From positions 1 to 8,179 of the forward strand of contig CAAHDP010000076.1 in the NCBI GenBank assembly GCA_900770515.1: 8,179 nt of DNA, in the 5' to 3' direction. Positions 1-6,999 of this stretch are shown one piece after another; the stretch's first letter is position 1, and each line of letters begins with the position of its first letter. Under the pieces are notes generated by a model. The model did no database searches. It was not told the origin of the DNA and worked only from the letters and a program-made list of their open reading frames with translations. A program made the position numbers and the translations under genes. The stretch is from an uncultured Prevotella sp. (lineage in GTDB: Bacteria > Bacteroidota > Bacteroidia > Bacteroidales > Bacteroidaceae).

Positions 1-347
1 AGCTTGCTCTTCTTGATGGTAAAACTCTGGTCGCCGTCGTAGAGCACGCAGCCCAGGTCGGCAACGATTACCTTCTGACCGGCAGCCACGTTAGGCGCAC
101 CGCAGACAATCTGCTGTGGTTCACCCTTGCCCAGGTCAACGGTTGTTACGTGGAGGTGATCGCTGTTAGGATGCGCCTCGCATGTCAACACTTTACCTAC
201 GTAAAGACCTTTCAGTCCACCCTTGATAGACTGAACTTCCTCTAAAGCGTCCACTTCGAGTCCGCAAGAGGTCAGCGCATCGGCAGTCTCCTGTGGTGTC
301 AGGTCGAAATCGACGTATTCTTTAAGCCATTTATATGAAACGTTCAT
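1..347 (-). CDS. pheT: Phenylalanyl-tRNA synthetase beta subunit, N-terminal part (cut by window edge)
   Basis: The beta chain of the (alphabeta)2 cytoplasmic enzyme that charges tRNA-Phe with phenylalanine. Only the first 115 codons are inside the window; the C-terminal bulk (usual family length about 800 residues) lies beyond the left edge. The protein starts MNVSYKWLKEYVDFDLTP, the typical PheT opening, and continues into the EMAP/tRNA-binding OB-fold from about residue 40. Markers there are the HPNSDHLHV stretch (about residues 62-70) and CGAPNVAAGQKV, both highly conserved in PheT. The ATG at 345-347 is chosen because the family N-terminus begins exactly here; no Shine-Dalgarno is visible, as usual in Bacteroidota. 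A good promoter lies about 90 nt upstream, so the gene is transcribed separately from the penicillin-binding protein gene on the same strand. No frameshift is seen in the visible part. Identification is from recognised motifs, not a search. Confidence 0.95.
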   Translation of the reverse strand, partial: MNVSYKWLKEYVDFDLTPQETADALTSCGLEVDALEEVQSIKGGLKGLYVGKVLTCEAHPNSDHLHVTTVDLGKGEPQQIVCGAPNVAAGQKVIVADLGCVLYDGDQSFTIKKSK

Positions 348-437
348 TATAATGATTTTTTATTTTATTTCCTTGATTCAAGTAAAGAGCCGAACCGCCG
401 TCTTGTCCATATCAGCAATAACAGCTCTAAAACTTTG

Positions 438-469
438 CAAAAATACAAAAAAAAACGCATATAAGCAAA
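438..469 (-). promoter_or_regulatory. Promoter of pheT (Bacteroidota -33/-7 type)
   Basis: Read on the minus strand, 445-438 is TATTTTTG, a perfect match to the -7 consensus TAnnTTTG, and 469-466 is TTTG, a perfect -33 element, with a 20-nt spacer. Transcription would start near 430-434, leaving an untranslated leader of about 85 nt before the pheT ATG. The -33 box sits only 4 nt beyond the hairpin that ends the upstream gene. Confidence 0.75.
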
Positions 470-473
470 AAAG

Positions 474-524
474 ATTCGCCATTTTTGCACAATTTAAAAG
501 TAAAACTATGCAAAAATGGCGAAT
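474..524 (-). terminator. Rho-independent terminator of the penicillin-binding protein gene
   Basis: Positions 474-489 and 509-524 are perfect 16-bp reverse complements (ATTCGCCATTTTTGCA and its complement) separated by a 19-nt loop. The hairpin begins 2 nt after the stop codon (527-529). On the minus strand the stem is followed within 3 nt by a run of six T and, farther on, by a second T tract (447-455). Position, stem quality and T runs all fit an intrinsic terminator for minus-strand transcription. Confidence 0.8.
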
Positions 525-526
525 GC

Positions 527-2851
527 TTACTCAAACACCTCATCGATGCCATCTACCTGCTCGAAATCATCCTGTTCCGACATCGGCTTATGACATGGAT
601 CATAATCGTCTGGCAAATCAAATTTCACGGTCGGACTGATGCCCAGCGAAGGATCGGCATAAACCTTCTTCATGAATATTGCCCAGATAGGAAGCGCCAT
701 GGTGGCTCCCTGTCCCATACTCATCGAATCGAAATGAATATCACGCTCCTCTCCTCCTACCCAGCAGCCGCTGACCAGCTGCGGAGTGAATCCGATAAAC
801 CATCCGTCACTGTTATTGTTGGTGGTACCCGTCTTGGCACCAATCTGTCCTTCCAGATTATAGCGGTAGCGCAATCTTCCGGCAGTACCGCCATCAACTA
901 CTCCCATCAGCATGGTGAGCATCTTCATGGCGTTCTCTGCACCTATCACCTCGTTCATGCGTGGCTGGAAGGTGGCTATGGTATTGCCTTCATTATCCTC
1001 AATGCGACTCACGAACATCGGAGCCGTTCGGATGCCGTGGTTGGCAAAGGCAGTATAGGCACTTACCATCTCGCTCACGCTCACCTCACAAGGACCCAGA
1101 CACAAGCTCATAGAGGCATGGATATCAGGACTGTTGATACCGAAATCGCGCAGAATCTGAACAAACTGCTGCGGATTCAGCTTGCTCATCAGATAAGCAC
1201 TGATCCAGTTGTTACTCTGCTGCAATCCCCACTTCAGCGTCACCATCTGTCCATAGCGCGAATGGTTGGCATTACGTGGCGTCCAAGGTCGTCCGGCAAC
1301 CATATAGGTATGCTGACGGTTTGGAGCCAGATCGCATGGCGAGAAGCCGTTTTCCATTGCCAGACTGTAGAGGAACGGCTTGATGGTAGAACCCACCTGT
1401 CGGCGTCCCAGACTCACCATGTCGTACATGAAGTGAGAATAGTCCAGTCCTCCCACGTATGCCTTCACGGCACCTGTCTTCGGATCCATACTCATGAATC
1501 CGCTGCGCAGGTAGGTCTTGTAATAGCGGATGGAATCCAATGGACTCATCAACGTATCCACGTCTCCATGATAGGTAAATACCGTCATGTCTATCTTCTT
1601 GCGGAAGGCATCATGAATCTCCTGTTCAGAATATCCTGCTGCCTTCATCGTCTGATAGCGCTCGCTCTGCGTAATGCTGCGGTTCAGGATTACCTTGATC
1701 TGCTTAGGCGTCAGCTTGTCACTGTATGGCGAACTTGGCTTCCGGGATGTCTCCTTATTGAAGATGGGTTGCAGATAGCGTGCCACGTGCTGATATACAG
1801 CCTCTTCGGCATATCGCTGCATACGGCTGTCGATGGTGGTGAACACCTTCAGTCCGTCACTGTATACATTGTATGGCGAACCGTCTTTCTTGAAGTTCTT
1901 GTTGCACCATCCATAGAGCGGATCAGTGTTCCACAGGATAGAATCGGTCACGAACTGCGCATAGTTCCAGGATGGATAATTGCCACGTTCCGGACGCTTT
2001 GCCATCATGTAATGGCGCAGGTATTCACGCAGATAAGTGGCAGTACCGTCTTTATGATCGGTACGGTGGAAGTTCAGCGTCAGAGGTTCGGCAGCATACC
2101 GGCTATACTCACCCCGGCTGAGATAACCTGCCTTCACCATCTGAGAGAGCACCACATTGCGTCTGTCACGTGCACGGTCCGGATAGCGTACCGGATTGAA
2201 GAGCGACGGGTTCTTGCACAGTCCTATCAGGGTAGCCGCCTCGCAGAGCGTCAGGTCCTTCGGCTCCTTATTAAAATAGGTATTCGCCGCCGTCTTGATA
2301 CCCACGGCATTATGCAGGAAATCGAAGTAGTTGAGATAGAGCGCAATAATCTCCTCCTTGGTGTAGTATCGCTCCAGCCTGATGGCAATCACCCACTCTA
2401 TCGGTTTCTGCAGCAATCGCTCCAGCGTACTCCCAGCCTTCTCGGAATAGAGCTGCTTGGCAAGCTGCTGGGTGATGGTACTGCCACCGCCGGCATTGGT
2501 CTGTCCCAGGATTCCACGCTTGATGATGGCACGTCCCAGGGCACGGTAGTCGATACCCGAATGCTCATAGAAACGGGCATCCTCGGTAGCCACCAGCGCC
2601 TTTATTAAATAAGGTGACATCTTCTTGTAGGGAATCACGATTCTGTTCTCCTTGTTGAGATTCCATGTTCCCAGCACCTTTCCGTCTGCCGAATACACCT
2701 GAGTGGCGAATCTACTGATAGGATTCTGCAGGTCCTCGATGTCCGGCATGTAGCCGATCCATCCGTTCCAGATGGCAAAGAAGGCCAGCATAGCCGACAC
2801 GACAAAGGTGGCAAAAATACCCCATAACGTATAGATAAAATGTTTTCTCAT
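527..2851 (-). CDS. mrcA: Class A penicillin-binding protein (PBP1A type): peptidoglycan glycosyltransferase/transpeptidase
   Basis: A bifunctional cell-wall synthase anchored in the inner membrane: it polymerises lipid II into glycan strands and crosslinks stem peptides. The 774-residue protein has a short cytoplasmic start and one membrane segment (about 5-28). A family-51 glycosyltransferase domain follows, with [12 protein letters not shown] (88-99, catalytic Glu90), [14 protein letters not shown] (122-135) and a QKPIEW motif (about 148-153). The penicillin-binding transpeptidase domain carries all three active-site motifs: STIK (488-491, nucleophile Ser488), SNN (546-548) and KTGT (673-676). 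The C-terminal tail (about 760-774) is acidic. Length is normal for the family. The longest frame begins at a TTG at 2876-2878, but that codon lies inside the -7 promoter element; ATG 2849-2851, placed just before the membrane segment, is the sensible start. It is divergent from pyrB. The symbol follows common naming for PBP1A; orthology to E. coli mrcA was not tested. Confidence 0.93.
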   Translation of the reverse strand: MRKHFIYTLWGIFATFVVSAMLAFFAIWNGWIGYMPDIEDLQNPISRFATQVYSADGKVLGTWNLNKENRIVIPYKKMSPYLIKALVATEDARFYEHSGIDYRALGRAIIKRGILGQTNAGGGSTITQQLAKQLYSEKAGSTLERLLQKPIEWVIAIRLERYYTKEEIIALYLNYFDFLHNAVGIKTAANTYFNKEPKDLTLCEAATLIGLCKNPSLFNPVRYPDRARDRRNVVLSQMVKAGYLSRGEYSRYAAEPLTLNFHRTDHKDGTATYLREYLRHYMMAKRPERGNYPSWNYAQFVTDSILWNTDPLYGWCNKNFKKDGSPYNVYSDGLKVFTTIDSRMQRYAEEAVYQHVARYLQPIFNKETSRKPSSPYSDKLTPKQIKVILNRSITQSERYQTMKAAGYSEQEIHDAFRKKIDMTVFTYHGDVDTLMSPLDSIRYYKTYLRSGFMSMDPKTGAVKAYVGGLDYSHFMYDMVSLGRRQVGSTIKPFLYSLAMENGFSPCDLAPNRQHTYMVAGRPWTPRNANHSRYGQMVTLKWGLQQSNNWISAYLMSKLNPQQFVQILRDFGINSPDIHASMSLCLGPCEVSVSEMVSAYTAFANHGIRTAPMFVSRIEDNEGNTIATFQPRMNEVIGAENAMKMLTMLMGVVDGGTAGRLRYRYNLEGQIGAKTGTTNNNSDGWFIGFTPQLVSGCWVGGEERDIHFDSMSMGQGATMALPIWAIFMKKVYADPSLGISPTVKFDLPDDYDPCHKPMSEQDDFEQVDGIDEVFE

Positions 2852-2875
2852 CTCTATTTCTTCATTTATTTTGTG

Positions 2876-2883
2876 CAAAATTA
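2876..2883 (-). promoter_or_regulatory. -7 promoter element of the penicillin-binding protein gene
   Basis: On the minus strand, 2883-2876 reads TAATTTTG, a perfect TAnnTTTG, followed by C as in the pheT and glyA promoters. Transcription would start around 2868-2872, giving a leader of only about 20 nt to the ATG at 2851. No good TTTG is found at the -33 position, so the promoter is half supported. It rules out the TTG at 2878 as a start codon, since that lies upstream of the transcript start. Confidence 0.6.
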
Positions 2884-2926
2884 CATAAAAGTTTTGACTT
2901 TTCGCACATAAATCGAAAATTATTTG

Positions 2927-2934
2927 TAACTTTG
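2927..2934 (+). promoter_or_regulatory. -7 promoter element of pyrBI
   Basis: TAACTTTG is a perfect TAnnTTTG, 33 nt before the pyrB ATG. The -33 position has only a weak TTTC (2900-2903, 23-nt spacer); a TTTG at 2893-2896 is too far (30 nt). The predicted start falls near 2939-2941, inside GCGATTTTAG. The leader to pyrB is then about 28 nt, too short for an E. coli style pyrBI attenuator. Confidence 0.6.
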
Positions 2935-2967
2935 GGGGCGATTTTAGAACATTACAATCAAAAACAA

Positions 2968-3915
2968 ATGGAAAAACATAATTTTGTAACGATTGCAGAC
3001 CTCTCTAAAGAGAAGATCACCTATCTCTTGGAGATGGCACAGGAGTTTGAAAAGCATCCTAACAGGGAGCTGTTGAAGGGAAAGGTCGTAGCAACCCTTT
3101 TCTTCGAGCCTTCTACTCGTACACAGCTCAGTTTCCAAACAGCAGCCAATCGCCTTGGCGCCCGCGTCATCGGTTTCTCCGATGCCAAGACTTCCAGTAC
3201 CACCAAGGGCGAAACGCTCAAAGACACCATCCTCATGGTAAGCAATTACGCTGACGTGATTGCCATGCGCCATTTCATCGAGGGTGCCGCACAGTATGCC
3301 AGCGAAGTGGCTCCGGTGCCTATCGTCAATGCAGGCGACGGTGCACACATGCATCCATCACAGTGCCTGCTCGACCTCTACTCTATCTACAAGACCCAAG
3401 GTACCTTGGAGAACTTGAACATCTATCTCGTGGGTGACCTCAAGTATGGCCGCACCGTTCACTCACTTATCACTGCCATGCGCCATTTCAATCCTACCTT
3501 CCACTTCATCGCGCCTAAGGAACTCGCTATGCCTGAGGAGTATAAACTCTACTGCAAGGAGCATAACATCAAGTACGTGGAGCATGAAGACTTCAACGAG
3601 GACGTGATTGCCGATGCCGATATTCTATACATGACCCGTGTTCAGAAGGAACGTTTCTCTGACCTCATGGAATATGAACGCGTGAAGAACGTATACATTC
3701 TGAAGCGCGACATGCTCTGCAAGGCTAAGGAGAACATGAAGATCATGCATCCGCTGCCACGTGTGAACGAGATTGCATACGATGTAGATGATGATCCACA
3801 CGCATACTATATCCAGCAGGCTCAGAACGGTCTCTATGCACGTGAGGCTATCTTCTGCCACTGCCTCGGTATCTCGCTTGAGGACGTGAAGAACGATAAG
3901 ACCATTATTGAGTAA
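2968..3915 (+). CDS. pyrB: Aspartate carbamoyltransferase, catalytic subunit
   Basis: Catalyses carbamoyl phosphate + L-aspartate to N-carbamoyl-L-aspartate, the committed step of de novo pyrimidine synthesis, in the cytoplasm. The 315-residue protein matches the E. coli catalytic chain (about 310) throughout. It has the carbamoyl-phosphate site STRT (49-52), the mobile-loop lysine Lys80 in TTKGETL, RH (101-102), His129 in [16 protein letters not shown] (161-166, Arg162), the aspartate-binding MTRVQKER loop (222-229, Arg224 and Gln226) and HPLPR (261-265). No key residue is missing. The longest frame starts at a TTG (2932) that is part of the -7 promoter element. The ATG at 2968 gives [13 protein letters not shown], the usual Bacteroidota start, and is preferred. 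pyrI follows after 23 nt, so the product should assemble into the allosteric (c3)2(r2)3 holoenzyme. Assignment is from conserved motifs and is very secure. Confidence 0.97.
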   Translation: MEKHNFVTIADLSKEKITYLLEMAQEFEKHPNRELLKGKVVATLFFEPSTRTQLSFQTAANRLGARVIGFSDAKTSSTTKGETLKDTILMVSNYADVIAMRHFIEGAAQYASEVAPVPIVNAGDGAHMHPSQCLLDLYSIYKTQGTLENLNIYLVGDLKYGRTVHSLITAMRHFNPTFHFIAPKELAMPEEYKLYCKEHNIKYVEHEDFNEDVIADADILYMTRVQKERFSDLMEYERVKNVYILKRDMLCKAKENMKIMHPLPRVNEIAYDVDDDPHAYYIQQAQNGLYAREAIFCHCLGISLEDVKNDKTIIE

Positions 3916-3938
3916 TTGATAATTAACAATTAATAATT
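3913..3938 (+). other. AT-rich pyrB-pyrI spacer with small inverted repeat
   Basis: The junction is almost pure A/T. TAATTG (3913-3918, overlapping the pyrB stop) and CAATTA (3927-3932) are perfect inverted repeats with an 8-nt loop, followed by AATAATT just before the pyrI ATG. There is no Shine-Dalgarno. The stem is too weak to terminate, so pyrB and pyrI are expected on one transcript. An unstructured A/T stretch is the usual ribosome-loading region in this phylum. Confidence 0.5.
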
Positions 3939-4403
3939 ATGGGAAATAATAAAAGTCAATTAGTGGTTGCGGCTATCGAGAACGGTACCGTAATCGACCA
4001 TATACCAGCCGAAAAGACCTATCAGGTAGTGAATCTGCTCCAGTTGGAGAAGATGGACACTCCTGTTACCATCGGCTACAACCTGCCATCCAAGAAGATT
4101 GGCAAGAAGGGCATCATCAAGGTTGCCAACAAGTATTTCACCGATGAAGAAATCAACCGCCTCTCCGTGGTGGCTCCTAACATCGGACTGAGTATCATCA
4201 AGGACTACGAAATCGTAGAGAAGAAGACCGTAGAGACTCCGGATACGCTGAAGGGCATCGTGAAATGCAACAACCCTAAGTGCATCACCAACAACGAGCC
4301 TATGCAGACCCTCTTCCATACCGTTGACAAGGTGCTCGGCATCGTACGTTGCCACTACTGCGACAAGGAGCAGCAACTGGGCAAAGTAGAGCTTTGCAAG
4401 TAG
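3939..4403 (+). CDS. pyrI: Aspartate carbamoyltransferase, regulatory subunit
   Basis: The allosteric chain that binds nucleotides (CTP/UTP inhibiting, ATP activating in the E. coli enzyme) and joins catalytic trimers. The protein has 154 residues (E. coli 153). The N-terminal allosteric domain shows [15 protein letters not shown] (10-24); Asp20-His21 correspond to the nucleotide-contacting Asp-His of E. coli. [18 protein letters not shown] (44-61) and the Lys95-Lys96 pair follow. The C-terminal zinc domain has all four cysteine ligands: Cys110 and Cys115 (C-x4-C) and Cys138 and Cys141 (C-x2-C). It lies 23 nt after pyrB on the same strand and is followed within 30 nt by a hairpin, so pyrBI appears to be a two-gene operon. 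Nothing is truncated. Whether the local enzyme responds to the same nucleotides as E. coli cannot be told from sequence alone. Confidence 0.96.
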   Translation: MGNNKSQLVVAAIENGTVIDHIPAEKTYQVVNLLQLEKMDTPVTIGYNLPSKKIGKKGIIKVANKYFTDEEINRLSVVAPNIGLSIIKDYEIVEKKTVETPDTLKGIVKCNNPKCITNNEPMQTLFHTVDKVLGIVRCHYCDKEQQLGKVELCK

Positions 4404-4429
4404 AAAATGCACTCATTTATAACAAAAAG

Positions 4430-4491
4430 TAAGCAATATCACTCAAAATGTTACAATTTATTTGGTAGTCTGAGAGATATTGCTTATTTTT
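4430..4491 (+). terminator. Terminator hairpin of pyrBI, interlocked with the glyA promoter
   Basis: 4430-4445 and 4471-4486 are inverted repeats of 16 bp with one mismatch (at 4441), with a 25-nt loop and a T run at 4487-4491. It starts 26 nt after the pyrI stop. The right arm fills the spacer between the -33 and -7 boxes of glyA, and the T run is part of the -7 box itself. An alternative reading is an operator for a glyA regulator; the two are not exclusive. Confidence 0.6.
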
Positions 4492-4492
4492 G
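4461..4492 (+). promoter_or_regulatory. Promoter of glyA (Bacteroidota -33/-7 type)
   Basis: TTTG at 4461-4464 and TATTTTTG at 4485-4492 are perfect matches to both consensus elements with a 20-nt spacer. Element sequences and spacing are the same as in the pheT promoter of this window. Transcription should start around 4497-4499, with a leader of about 37 nt, A-rich and without a Shine-Dalgarno. Confidence 0.8.
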
Positions 4493-4534
4493 CACCCGAT
4501 TTCATAAAACATCAACCATAAAAAGTAAACAGAA

Positions 4535-5815
4535 ATGGTAAAAGATCAAGAGATTTTCGACTTAATCGAAAGAGAACATCAGCGTCAGCTGAAAGGTATG
4601 GAGCTGATTGCTTCTGAGAATTTCGTGAGTGACGAGGTGATGAACGCTATGGGTTCTTACCTTACTAACAAGTATGCAGAAGGTCTGCCTGGCAAGCGCT
4701 ACTACGGTGGCTGCCAAGTGGTAGATATTGTAGAGAACCTGGCTATCGAACGCGTCAAGAAAGTCTTTGGTGCTGAGTACGCCAATGTACAGCCTCACTC
4801 TGGTGCACAGGCTAATGCTGCCGTATTGCTCGCAGTATTGAAGCCTGGCGATACTTTTATGGGTTTGAACCTCGACCACGGTGGTCACCTTTCCCATGGT
4901 AGCCACGTCAACACTTCCGGCCTCCTCTACCACCCTATCGGCTATAACCTCAACAAGGAAACCGGTCGCGTGGATTATGACGAAATGGAGAAGCTGGCTC
5001 TGGAAAACAAACCTAAGCTGATTATCGGTGGTGGTAGTGCCTACAGCCGTGAGTGGGATTATGCACGTATGCGCAAGATTGCCGACGAGGTGGGTGCACT
5101 CCTCATGATTGATATGGCTCACCCTGCTGGTCTGATTGCAGCAGGTCTTCTGGACAACCCATTGAAATATGCTCACATCGTTACTTCTACTACCCACAAG
5201 ACCCTCCGCGGTCCTCGTGGCGGTATCATTCTGATGGGTAAGGATTTTGACAATCCTTGGGGCTTGACCACCAAGAAGGGCGAGGTTAAGAAGATGAGCA
5301 TGCTCTTGAATTCAGCCGTATTCCCTGGTCAGCAGGGCGGTCCTTTGGAGCACGTCATCGCTGCCAAGGCTGTTGCCTTCAACGAGAACCTGCAGCCTTC
5401 ATGGAAGGAGTATGCAGCACAGGTCAAGAAGAACGCAGCCGTTCTTGCTGATGACCTCATCGGCCGTGGATTCGGCATCGTCAGCGGCGGTACAGACAAC
5501 CATTCCATGCTTGTTGACCTCCGAAGCAAATATCCAGACCTTACAGGTAAAGTGGCTGAGAATGCGCTCGTTGCAGCCGACATCACAGTCAACAAGAACA
5601 TGGTTCCATTCGACAGCCGTTCTGCCTTCCAGACATCAGGTATCCGCCTGGGTACAGCAGCCATGACAACCCGCGGCGCCAAGGAAGACATGATGCACCT
5701 CATCGCAGAACTCATCGAGGAGGTATTGAATGCTCCTGAGGACGAAAAGGTTATCGCCCGCGTCCGTGAGAAGGTGAACGAGACCATGAAGGACTATCCT
5801 TTGTTCGCATACTAA
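4535..5815 (+). CDS. glyA: Serine hydroxymethyltransferase
   Basis: A PLP enzyme of the cytoplasm that converts L-serine + tetrahydrofolate to glycine + 5,10-methylene-tetrahydrofolate, feeding purine, thymidylate and methionine synthesis. The 426-residue product is of normal length (E. coli 417) and complete. Motifs seen: ELIASENF (23-30), the [14 protein letters not shown] substrate region (46-59), HSGAQAN (88-94), [10 protein letters not shown] (113-122), DMAHPAG (193-199, Asp193 for the pyridine nitrogen), [14 protein letters not shown] (217-230, Lys222 forming the PLP Schiff base) and the C-terminal [14 protein letters not shown]. The ATG at 4535 gives [11 protein letters not shown], the expected start. 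It has its own strong promoter and a strong terminator 33 nt after the stop, so it is probably monocistronic although it follows pyrBI. Identification is very secure. Confidence 0.98.
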   Translation: MVKDQEIFDLIEREHQRQLKGMELIASENFVSDEVMNAMGSYLTNKYAEGLPGKRYYGGCQVVDIVENLAIERVKKVFGAEYANVQPHSGAQANAAVLLAVLKPGDTFMGLNLDHGGHLSHGSHVNTSGLLYHPIGYNLNKETGRVDYDEMEKLALENKPKLIIGGGSAYSREWDYARMRKIADEVGALLMIDMAHPAGLIAAGLLDNPLKYAHIVTSTTHKTLRGPRGGIILMGKDFDNPWGLTTKKGEVKKMSMLLNSAVFPGQQGGPLEHVIAAKAVAFNENLQPSWKEYAAQVKKNAAVLADDLIGRGFGIVSGGTDNHSMLVDLRSKYPDLTGKVAENALVAADITVNKNMVPFDSRSAFQTSGIRLGTAAMTTRGAKEDMMHLIAELIEEVLNAPEDEKVIARVREKVNETMKDYPLFAY

Positions 5816-5848
5816 AAGATATTTACAAAATAAGAATATTTTTATTAC

Positions 5849-5879
5849 AAACTGCGGGCTTTACCGTCCGCAGTTTTTT
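5849..5879 (+). terminator. Rho-independent terminator of glyA
   Basis: AAACTGCGG (5849-5857) and CCGCAGTTT (5868-5876) form a 9-bp GC-containing stem with a 10-nt loop, and a run of six T (5874-5879) overlaps and follows the right arm. It lies 33 nt after the glyA stop. This is the most classical terminator in the window. Confidence 0.9.
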
Positions 5880-5916
5880 GTTTCACTAAATAAATAATTA
5901 AGAAAAGAAAAGATTT

Positions 5917-6714
5917 ATGAAAAAGATGAAAAGCCTACTGCTCATGGCACTTGCGTTGCTCCCTGCGAGCAAGACTTTAGCACAGACCAACGCCCAAGTC
6001 TTCTACGATTTCGGCAGTGACCGCAAGTTTGTTACCCTCACACTTGAAATGTTCAAGCAGGACAAATGGGGTAACACTTATTTCTTTGTAGACCACGACT
6101 TCAACCTCGATCAGATGACAAACACTGATACAGGCAAGAAGTACGAGCACAACATGTCACAGGGTGGAACCTATACCGAGATTTCGCGCGCCCTCAACTT
6201 CTGGCAGAACACGAAGTTGAAGAACCTGAGCCTCCACGTAGAGTACAACGGCGGTATCTACAAGGACTACCCTATCAACAACGCCTGGCTCTTCGGTGTG
6301 GAGTATTTCATGCACGACAAGAGTTTCAAGAACACCTTGACGCTCCAGGCACTTTACAAGACTATCCGCAAGACCGACCAGAATGTGCCAATGCAGCTTA
6401 CTGCAGTCTGGGGATGCAAGGACATCTTTGGATTAAAGGGTTTGAACTTTAGCGGTTTCGCTGATTACTGGTGGGAGACCCACAGTTCGTTCAAGGACAA
6501 GGATGGCGACCTGAAGTTTGACAAGGACGGCAACGTAGCCTTCACTCCCGAGCACACTGTCTTCACCACAGAGCCACAGCTCTGGTACAACGTAGGCCAG
6601 CACTTCGGCTGCGAGAACCTCAGCGTAGGTAGCGAGGTAGAGATCAGCCACAACTTCGGCAGCAATGCCGGCTGGATGGTTCGTCCTTGCCTCGGTGTGA
6701 AATGGGACTTCTAA
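5917..6714 (+). CDS. DUF5020 family (Tsx-like) outer-membrane beta-barrel protein, probable
   Basis: A 265-residue exported protein of unknown substrate. It has a clear signal peptide: MKKMKS, a hydrophobic stretch to about residue 17, and likely cleavage after Ala22 (TLA|Q). The mature part opens with QVFYDFGSDRKFVTLTLEMFKQDKWGNTYFFVD. This pattern I associate with DUF5020 proteins of Bacteroidota, distantly similar to the Tsx nucleoside channel. Alternating aromatic and hydrophobic residues, glycines and a terminal Phe (VKWDF) suit an outer-membrane barrel. An Asp-rich segment, DKDGDLKFDKDGN (194-206), resembles calcium-binding loops and probably lies in a surface loop; this is inference. 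The ATG at 5917 is the only start giving the signal peptide. No clear -33/-7 promoter is seen in 5880-5916, so how it is transcribed past the glyA terminator is open. It converges with the lipoprotein gene at 7000. The family call is from memory of the pattern and less sure than the export call. Confidence 0.72.
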   Translation: MKKMKSLLLMALALLPASKTLAQTNAQVFYDFGSDRKFVTLTLEMFKQDKWGNTYFFVDHDFNLDQMTNTDTGKKYEHNMSQGGTYTEISRALNFWQNTKLKNLSLHVEYNGGIYKDYPINNAWLFGVEYFMHDKSFKNTLTLQALYKTIRKTDQNVPMQLTAVWGCKDIFGLKGLNFSGFADYWWETHSSFKDKDGDLKFDKDGNVAFTPEHTVFTTEPQLWYNVGQHFGCENLSVGSEVEISHNFGSNAGWMVRPCLGVKWDF

Positions 6715-6790
6715 CCGTTCTCTTTTGAACCTTTTCCGAGGGCGCTTCTGATGCTTTTCAAATGTTAAATACCGTAAATTCGGGATTCTT

Positions 6791-6908
6791 GTGAGAAGAA
6801 AAAAAGAAAACAAGAAAAAAAGAAAAGAAAAAAGCGACAAGAAGAAGTAGCAAGAAGAAAAGAGAAAAAAGAAAATAAATAAAAGAAAAAATAGAAAAAA
6901 ATAAGAGG
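6791..6908 (+). repeat. 118-nt purine-rich low-complexity tract
   Basis: Only 10 of 118 bases are pyrimidines; the rest are short A runs punctuated by G (AAG/GAA/AAAAAG units) with no fixed period. It lies in the 285-nt convergent gap between the DUF5020-like gene and the lipoprotein gene. The longest plus-strand peptide in it is a short Lys-rich string that I do not regard as a gene. The minus-strand frame through it is Phe/Leu-rich nonsense. The 76 nt before it (6715-6790) hold only a weak 7-bp hairpin (6768-6787). Confidence 0.8.
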
Positions 6909-6913
6909 TTTTA

Positions 6914-6955
6914 GCCGAAGCCGAATTGCTCAATTCTTCGCAATTTGGCTTCGGC
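6914..6955. terminator. Bidirectional terminator hairpin between convergent genes
   Basis: GCCGAAGCCGAATTGC (6914-6929) pairs with 6940-6955 over 16 bp with a single mismatch (G-U in the plus-strand RNA) around a 10-nt loop. On the plus side it is followed, after about 15 nt, by a run of six T (6971-6976) and more T-rich sequence. On the minus side the complement of the purine tract supplies T runs. It is 199 nt after the plus-strand gene and 44 nt after the minus-strand gene, so it best fits the latter but can serve both. Confidence 0.75.
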
Positions 6956-6999
6956 ATATTCCCCCTTCCGTTTTTTATTTTGATTTTCAATAACTTACG

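Noticed and set aside
478..490. CATTTTTGCAC on the plus strand as a promoter
   Set aside because: It lacks the TA of the -7 box, has no plus-strand gene downstream, and is fully explained as a terminator arm.
485..2608. A 707-codon plus-strand open frame opposite the penicillin-binding protein gene
   Set aside because: It is the antisense shadow of a gene with complete catalytic motifs; its translation is His/Arg/Leu-rich without domain patterns, and it has no promoter of its own.
2935..2967. E. coli type pyrBI attenuator with leader peptide
   Set aside because: Only about 28 nt lie between the predicted start and the pyrB ATG, with no room for a leader peptide and terminator hairpin.
4493..4534. 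Riboswitch or T-box in the glyA leader
   Set aside because: The predicted leader is about 37 nt, A-rich and without a stable stem, too short for a glycine, SAM or THF riboswitch.
6433..6990. A 185-codon minus-strand frame with a Phe/Leu-rich stretch that looks like a membrane protein
   Set aside because: The hydrophobic part is only the complement of the purine tract, and the rest is antisense to the DUF5020-like gene.
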